Origin: Synechococcus sp. CBW1108
Lineage (GTDB): Bacteria; Cyanobacteriota; Cyanobacteriia; PCC-6307; Cyanobiaceae
DNA: 64,000 bases
Direction of reading: 5' to 3'
Assembly (NCBI RefSeq): GCF_015840335.1
Contig: NZ_CP060395.1
Span: 186,001 to 250,000 of the forward strand
Under the pieces are notes generated by a model. That model was not told the DNA's origin and did no database searches. It saw nothing but the letters and a program-made list of their open reading frames with translations. The position numbers and the translations under genes were made by a program. Positions 59,577 to 64,000 of this stretch are shown here, one piece after another. Position 1 is the stretch's first letter, and the number at the start of each line of letters is the position of its first letter.

Positions 59577-59785
59577 CCCCGAAATTCAACTACGAACCGG
59601 TGGAGCGCTTCGGCGCCAGCATGACCAGCCCCAGGCCCTGGAACACCCAGGCCCTGGCCGGTGTGGAGCTGCTCAACGGCCGGGTGGCCATGCTCGGCTT
59701 CGCCGCGGCCATCGCCGGCGAACTGCTCACCGGCAAGGGCATGGTGGGCCAGCTGGCGGCCATGCTGCGCTGGTATCTGGGTTGA
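59573..59785 (+). CDS. High-light-inducible chlorophyll a/b-binding-like protein
   Basis: 70 aa with a single transmembrane helix carrying the chlorophyll-binding ExxNGRxAM motif: [24 protein letters not shown]. The preceding [21 protein letters not shown] is the usual HLIP N-terminus. It binds pigment in the thylakoid and protects photosystems under stress. It overlaps glmU by 4 nt, so it must be translated from the glmU message unless it has its own promoter in glmU. Confidence 0.92.
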   Translation: MTPKFNYEPVERFGASMTSPRPWNTQALAGVELLNGRVAMLGFAAAIAGELLTGKGMVGQLAAMLRWYLG

Positions 59786-59817
59786 GAATCTGGGTTGGGT
59801 GAATAGGCAAAGGAAAA

Positions 59818-59843
59818 GCCCCGGGTGAACCACCACCCAGGGC
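59818..59843. terminator. Possible bidirectional terminator
   Basis: 10-bp hairpin GCCCCGGGTG / CACCCAGGGC (one mismatch, 6-nt loop) between the convergent HLIP and murF genes. There is no clear T-run, so factor-independent activity is uncertain. Confidence 0.45.
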
Positions 59844-59887
59844 CCCTGCCCGAAGGCACAACATCGTGAAATGCTGCTCCGGCTGCA

Positions 59888-61291
59888 TCATGCCAGCTGG
59901 AGCAGGGGAATCAGTTGCTCCAGGGCCACGCCGCGACTGGCCTTGAGCAGCAGCACATCCCCGGGCTCCAGCCACCGGCCCAGGGGCAGGGCCGCCGCTG
60001 CTGGCGTGTCCACCCGCTCCAGCCGGGCCAGGCCCTGGGCCGCCGCCAGCATCGCCTCCCCCTCCAGGCCGCCATCGACAACCACCAGCCCATCGAGGCC
60101 CAGGCTGAGGGCCCGCGCCGCCACCTCTCGGTGCAGGGCCAGGCTTTGGTCGCCGAGCTCCAGCATGGTGCCCAGCACCGCAAAGCGGCGACCCGGCTGG
60201 CGGGCCAGCAGATCCAGGGAGGCCAGCACCGCCTCGGGGGAGGCGTTGTAGGTCTCATCCAGCAGCCGCACCCCCCCAATCTCCAGCCGCCGGCTGCGCC
60301 CCCCCGGCAGGGCCACCTCCAGGGGCTGCCAGCGGGCCGGTTCAAGCCCCAGCTCCCGGGCCACGGCCAAGGCCAGCAGCAGGTTGCGGGCGTGGTGAAC
60401 CCCCTCCAGGGGCATGGCCACCTCAACCCCAGTTAGCTCCTCGCCGGCCAGCTTCAGGATCTCGCCGGAGCAATCCAGCTGGCCCACCAAGTCGGCCTGG
60501 TGCTCATGGCCTTCGCCCGCCAGGGCAATCCGCACCACCCGGCCAGCCCACACCCGGGCCAGGGCTCCATCCAGAAGGGGATCGCCAGCCGGGATCACCA
60601 CCACCCCATCTGGGCGCAGGCCGGCGGTGATCTCGCACTTGGCCGTGGCAATCGCCTCGCGGCTGCCCAGCCGGCCGATGTGGGCCGTGCCGATGTTGGT
60701 GATCACCGCCACGTCGGGCTGGGCGCAGCGGCTCAAGCGCTCGATTTCACCCAGGCCCCGCATGCCCATCTCCACCACCACGGCCGCCTGGTCAGGGGTC
60801 GCCTTCAGCAGGGTGAGGGGCACGCCGACGTCGTTGTTCTCATTGCCGCTGGAGGCCCCCACTTCCCCAAGGGGGGCCAGGGCGGCCCGGATCAGTTCCC
60901 GGGTAGTGGTTTTACCGGCCGAGCCGGTCACCGCCACCACCCCAGCCGGGAGCTGGCGCCGCCAGAGGCAGGCCAGCTGCTGGTAGGCCAGCAGGGTGTC
61001 TGGCACCAGCCAGAGGGGCACGGAGCCCGCCAGGACGCCAAGGGCAGCGGGCGGGAGCTGCTCCGCCTGGGCCAGCAGGGCGATGGCCCCGGCCTCGAGG
61101 GCGGCGGGGAGGAAGGCATGGCCGTCAAAGCGCTCGCCCACCAGGGGGACAAACAACTGGCCGGCAGCCAGCTGGCGGCTGTCGGTGCAGATCGCCTGCG
61201 GCTCGAGCTTGGTGCTGGCCTGGGCAGGGGTAAGGGGTCCGGTGACGGGCGGCCCCCACAGCTGCTGCAGCTGGCCCAGGTGCAAGGCCAT
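59888..61291 (-). CDS. murF: UDP-N-acetylmuramoyl-tripeptide-D-alanyl-D-alanine ligase
   Basis: 467 aa from ATG at 61291 ([13 protein letters not shown]). ICTDSRQLAAGQLFVPLVGERFDGH is the N-terminal UDP-binding part, VVAVTGSAGKTTTRELI the ATP P-loop, NENNDVGVPLTLL and EMGMRGLGEI the central domain, and RLLDETYNASPEAVLASLDLL the C-terminus. It adds D-Ala-D-Ala. The start overlaps the stop of the preceding gene (TGATG). A frame open to 61417 gives no better start. Confidence 0.95.
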   Translation of the reverse strand: MALHLGQLQQLWGPPVTGPLTPAQASTKLEPQAICTDSRQLAAGQLFVPLVGERFDGHAFLPAALEAGAIALLAQAEQLPPAALGVLAGSVPLWLVPDTLLAYQQLACLWRRQLPAGVVAVTGSAGKTTTRELIRAALAPLGEVGASSGNENNDVGVPLTLLKATPDQAAVVVEMGMRGLGEIERLSRCAQPDVAVITNIGTAHIGRLGSREAIATAKCEITAGLRPDGVVVIPAGDPLLDGALARVWAGRVVRIALAGEGHEHQADLVGQLDCSGEILKLAGEELTGVEVAMPLEGVHHARNLLLALAVARELGLEPARWQPLEVALPGGRSRRLEIGGVRLLDETYNASPEAVLASLDLLARQPGRRFAVLGTMLELGDQSLALHREVAARALSLGLDGLVVVDGGLEGEAMLAAAQGLARLERVDTPAAAALPLGRWLEPGDVLLLKASRGVALEQLIPLLQLA

Positions 61292-61992
61292 CACGGCGAG
61301 GCGGGGCCCAGCAGGACCATCCCACTGCCCACCCGGGCGGCCTGGGCCAGCAGGGCCCCGGAACCGTCGAGCAGGCGCAGCCGCTCGTAGCCCAGCTCGC
61401 GGCTGCGCTCGAGCCACTGGTCGGCCTGCTGCTGGCGCAGCGGCCCAGCCAGGGCCAGAAAAGTTGGCGCCAACTCCAAGTCCAGCCGACCCTGCCCCGG
61501 GTAGGGGCGGGCCGAGGCGATGCAGCCCCGGGGATCGTCCTCAGCCAGCAGGGCCAGCAGGGGATCGATCGCCAGGGGCGGGGCCTGCTCTGGCGGGCTT
61601 GGGGCTGGTGGAACGGGCTGCTTATCAGGAGGCTGTTGGGCAGGCTGTTGTTGGAGAGGCTGAGACTGAACTAGCTCCTGAGCTGGTTCTCCAGCCGAGT
61701 CGGATCGGCGCACCAGGGCAGGTCCAACGGCAGTCACCAGGGCCAGCACCAGGGCCAACAAGAGGGCCAGCAGTAACGGCCAGAACAGCCAGGCCAGGGA
61801 GGGCGGCCAGAAGCCCGGCACCGAGAGCTCGCCCTGGCGGTTGCGGCGGGCCAGCTCCCGCACCCTGAGGCCCGTACTGGCCAGGGCCGCCCGCAGATCA
61901 AAGGCCAGTCGACCCCAGGGCTCCTCATAGGGGGCCGGATAGGGATGGGCCGGATCGGGCCCGGCCGGGGGGGCGTCAAAGGGCAAGGTCAA
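61291..61992 (-). CDS. Single-TM protein of unknown function
   Basis: 233 aa, not recognised. Proline-rich N-terminus, a basic stretch ([17 protein letters not shown]), one strong transmembrane helix ([21 protein letters not shown], about residues 74-95), a Gln/Pro-rich linker and a C-terminal domain of about 80 residues ([37 protein letters not shown]). The N-in topology is inferred. It is coupled to both murF (TGATG) and glgA (ATGA overlap), so a role near the envelope is possible. Confidence 0.8.
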   Translation of the reverse strand: MTLPFDAPPAGPDPAHPYPAPYEEPWGRLAFDLRAALASTGLRVRELARRNRQGELSVPGFWPPSLAWLFWPLLLALLLALVLALVTAVGPALVRRSDSAGEPAQELVQSQPLQQQPAQQPPDKQPVPPAPSPPEQAPPLAIDPLLALLAEDDPRGCIASARPYPGQGRLDLELAPTFLALAGPLRQQQADQWLERSRELGYERLRLLDGSGALLAQAARVGSGMVLLGPASP

Positions 61993-63461
61993 CGGCGCTT
62001 GAGCAGGGAAGCCAGGCCCCTGCGGCTCGGATCGGCATCCTGACCCTGGGAGAACTTCTCCACATCGGCCGCCTCGGGCGTCGGCTCCTTGACACCGCAG
62101 ACATCGCGGTACATGGCGTCGTATTCCAGGGCGGAACGGGCCCAGCTGAAGTCCACCGCCATGGCGCGCCGCTGCAGCTCCTGCCAGCTCTTCTGGTGGC
62201 GGTAGGCCTCCCAGGAGCGCACAATCGCGGTGTAGAAGTCGATCGGCTCGTAGCGATCAAAGCCATAGCCCATGCCGGTGCCGGCCAGGGGATCGTTGGG
62301 CGGCACCGTATCGACCAAGCCCCCCACCATCCGCACCACCGGAATCGAGCCATAGCGCATCGCCAGCATCTGGCTGATGCCGCAGGGTTCGAAGCGGCTG
62401 GGCATCAAGAAGGCATCACAACCGCCGTAGACCAGGCGGGAGAGGGCGTCGTCGTAGGTGAGAAAAACGGCAAACCGGCCGGGATGCTGGGAGGCCATCT
62501 GCCACAGACCGGATTCCAGCATCCGATCGCCGGTGCCGAGCACGAGGATCTGGCTGTCGGTGTAGGCCAACACCCGATCGGCCACCTGGAGCAGCAGATC
62601 CACCCCCTTCTGGTCCACCAGCCGGCTCACCATGCCCAGCAGATAGGAGCGGGGACTCATTGCCAGGCCGAAGCGTTCCTGCAGGGCCTGCTTGTTAAGG
62701 GCGCGGGGCGCCAGATCCGTGGCCGAGAATTGGGCCGGCAGGCTGGCATCGCTGGCCGGATTCCAGTCTTCGGTGTCAATGCCATTGAGAATGCCGCGCA
62801 GCTTGCCACTGATGAAGTTGAGCAGGCCGTCGAGGTGTTCGCCGTACTGGGGCGTGCGGATCTCCATCGCATAGGTGGGGGACACCGCATTGACCCGGTC
62901 GGCATAGAGCAGGGCCGCCGCCATGGTGTGGTCCCCCTGCATATACCAGGGACACCAGGTCATGCGGTCGAGCTTCCAGCGCCAGGGCCCCTGATATTTG
63001 AGGTTGTGGATGGTGAATACGGTGCTGATCTCCGGGTCTTGGTGCATCCACACCGGCAACATGCCCGTATGCCAGTCGTGGCAGTGCAGCACCTGGGGCT
63101 TCCAGTGGTGCCAGCAGAATTCGGCCGTGGCGCTGGCAAAGAAGGTGAAGCGCCAGTCTTCATCCTCACCGCCATAGATGCGCTCCGGGTCAAATACCGG
63201 ATGGCCCACCAGATAGAGGAGCAAGCCATTGGTGGGATGACGCGCCTCAAACACGGCGAAGTCATTGCCCATGGTGTGGCCGCGCCAGATCGGCTCGGGC
63301 GACACCTGCAACCGCGACCACAACTTGCCGTAGCCGGGAAGCATGATCCGCACGTCGTGGCCCAGGGCCGCCAGGGCCGGCGGCAGGGATCCGACCACAT
63401 CTCCCATCCCGCCGACCTTGATCATCGGGGCGCATTCGGCCGCAGCAAACAAGACCCGCAT
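61989..63461 (-). CDS. glgA: Glycogen synthase (ADP-glucose type)
   Basis: 490-aa GT5 enzyme extending alpha-1,4-glucan from ADP-glucose. The N-terminal [20 protein letters not shown] binds ADP-glucose. [32 protein letters not shown] and the C-terminal [27 protein letters not shown] are all present. The C-terminal 45 residues are a charged extension. First gene of the glgA-unknown-murF series. Confidence 0.96.
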   Translation of the reverse strand: MRVLFAAAECAPMIKVGGMGDVVGSLPPALAALGHDVRIMLPGYGKLWSRLQVSPEPIWRGHTMGNDFAVFEARHPTNGLLLYLVGHPVFDPERIYGGEDEDWRFTFFASATAEFCWHHWKPQVLHCHDWHTGMLPVWMHQDPEISTVFTIHNLKYQGPWRWKLDRMTWCPWYMQGDHTMAAALLYADRVNAVSPTYAMEIRTPQYGEHLDGLLNFISGKLRGILNGIDTEDWNPASDASLPAQFSATDLAPRALNKQALQERFGLAMSPRSYLLGMVSRLVDQKGVDLLLQVADRVLAYTDSQILVLGTGDRMLESGLWQMASQHPGRFAVFLTYDDALSRLVYGGCDAFLMPSRFEPCGISQMLAMRYGSIPVVRMVGGLVDTVPPNDPLAGTGMGYGFDRYEPIDFYTAIVRSWEAYRHQKSWQELQRRAMAVDFSWARSALEYDAMYRDVCGVKEPTPEAADVEKFSQGQDADPSRRGLASLLKRR

Positions 63462-63500
63462 CCCAGTCCCACCTGAAGTGGCCGAAACTCTACGGGCGGC

Positions 63501-64000
63501 CTATGGCAGCACCTTCACCGGGGTGCCCATCTCAACCAGCTCAAACAATTCGCGCACGTGCTCATCCAGCAGGCGCACGCAGCCATGGGAGACGGCCTGG
63601 CCCACACTGGAGCGGTGGGGGGTGCCGTGGAAGCCGGCACTCACGCAGCCCTTCACCACCAGGTGCTCGCGGCCATTGAAACCGGCCCGGCCCTTGCAGT
63701 CACGGTGGAAGCCGATCCAGCGGCTGCCGAGGGGATTGGCCGGACCAGGCGGAATCCGCTGGCCGGTGACGGGATGTTCCCAGGTGGGATCGCGGGCCAA
63801 CTCGATCACCTCAAAGCGGCCCACCGGGGTCTCCCAGCCGGGGCGGCCCACCCCCACCGGAAAGCGGCGCAGTTCCTGGCCCCCTTCCAGCACCAGCAGC
63901 AGGCGCTCGCGCCGATCGAGCACCAGGTAGGGGCCGCTGGGGGGCGGGGTTTCGCTGAGCCCGGGGGCGGCGGCGCCCAACAACAGGCCGGCGGCGAGGG
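63501..64000 (-). CDS. L,D-transpeptidase (YkuD), 5' end outside window
   Basis: At least 166 aa seen; the frame stays open to the window edge, and its visible N-terminal LAAGLLLGAAAPG looks like the end of a signal peptide. YkuD domain: YLVLDRRERLLLVLEGGQELRRFPVGVGRPG, TPVGRFEVIE and the catalytic AVSHGCVRLLDEHVRELFEL (H, C). It cross-links meso-DAP residues of peptidoglycan in the periplasm. Partial. Confidence 0.88.
   Translation of the reverse strand, partial: LAAGLLLGAAAPGLSETPPPSGPYLVLDRRERLLLVLEGGQELRRFPVGVGRPGWETPVGRFEVIELARDPTWEHPVTGQRIPPGPANPLGSRWIGFHRDCKGRAGFNGREHLVVKGCVSAGFHGTPHRSSVGQAVSHGCVRLLDEHVRELFELVEMGTPVKVLP

Overview
The window is chromosomal DNA of a picocyanobacterium of the Synechococcus/Cyanobium type. 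Three things point there: a high-GC core with the gene order aroA-glmU-HLIP-murF-(unknown)-glgA, a sds-murI-amidase block, and a high-light-inducible chlorophyll-binding protein fused by overlap to glmU. No tRNA, rRNA or CRISPR array was seen.

Layout. (1) 1-8.0 kb is an accessory region: relics and nested copies of ISAs1-, IS5- and IS1182-like insertion sequences around two family-2 glycosyltransferases (GT2). (2) 8.0-19.9 kb is compact high-GC housekeeping: a J-domain-like protein, a DEDDh exonuclease, PrxQ, DUF1350, Acs, a HAD hydrolase, then a coupled series Sds-MurI-amidase-nitrilase-ComB, and UbiD plus an Rrf2 regulator. (3) 19.9-50.1 kb is an AT-richer surface-polysaccharide island. It holds a six-gene minus-strand sugar operon (GT2, FAD oxidoreductase, NAD epimerase, TIM-barrel isomerase, EamA-like small membrane protein, GT2), two large membrane proteins, a GT4, an FkbM methyltransferase, two broken acyltransferase-SGNH genes, and a dense set of insertion sequences (ISAs1, IS5, IS1182-like, IS630, IS110, IS1595, IS21, IS66, probably IS256). 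(4) 50.1-54.9 kb is an operon resembling the decaprenylphosphoryl-arabinose route: UbiA phosphoribosyltransferase, HAD phosphatase fused to a flippase-like membrane domain, DprE2-like SDR and DprE1-like oxidase. (5) 54.9-56.8 kb has a DUF4143 ATPase and a MazEF-type toxin-antitoxin pair. (6) 56.9-64 kb is core cell-wall and glycogen metabolism.

How it fits together. The core supplies isoprenoid chains (Sds) and murein precursors and remodelling (MurI, GlmU, MurF, amidase, L,D-transpeptidase). The island appears to build and decorate surface glycans, probably from polyprenyl-linked sugars flipped across the membrane. The 3' end of the DUF4143 gene is duplicated as a fragment at 19975-20128 in the same orientation, so the island lies between two direct repeats.

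Most notable observations: four ISAs1-type transposases all change frame at the same TTTTTC site, implying conserved -1 programmed frameshifting; one IS5-type copy was inactivated by a change that turned an imperfect inverted repeat into a perfect one; a five-family nest of insertion sequences lies at 30.2-35.6 kb; and a complete DprE1/DprE2-type pathway includes a phosphatase-flippase fusion.
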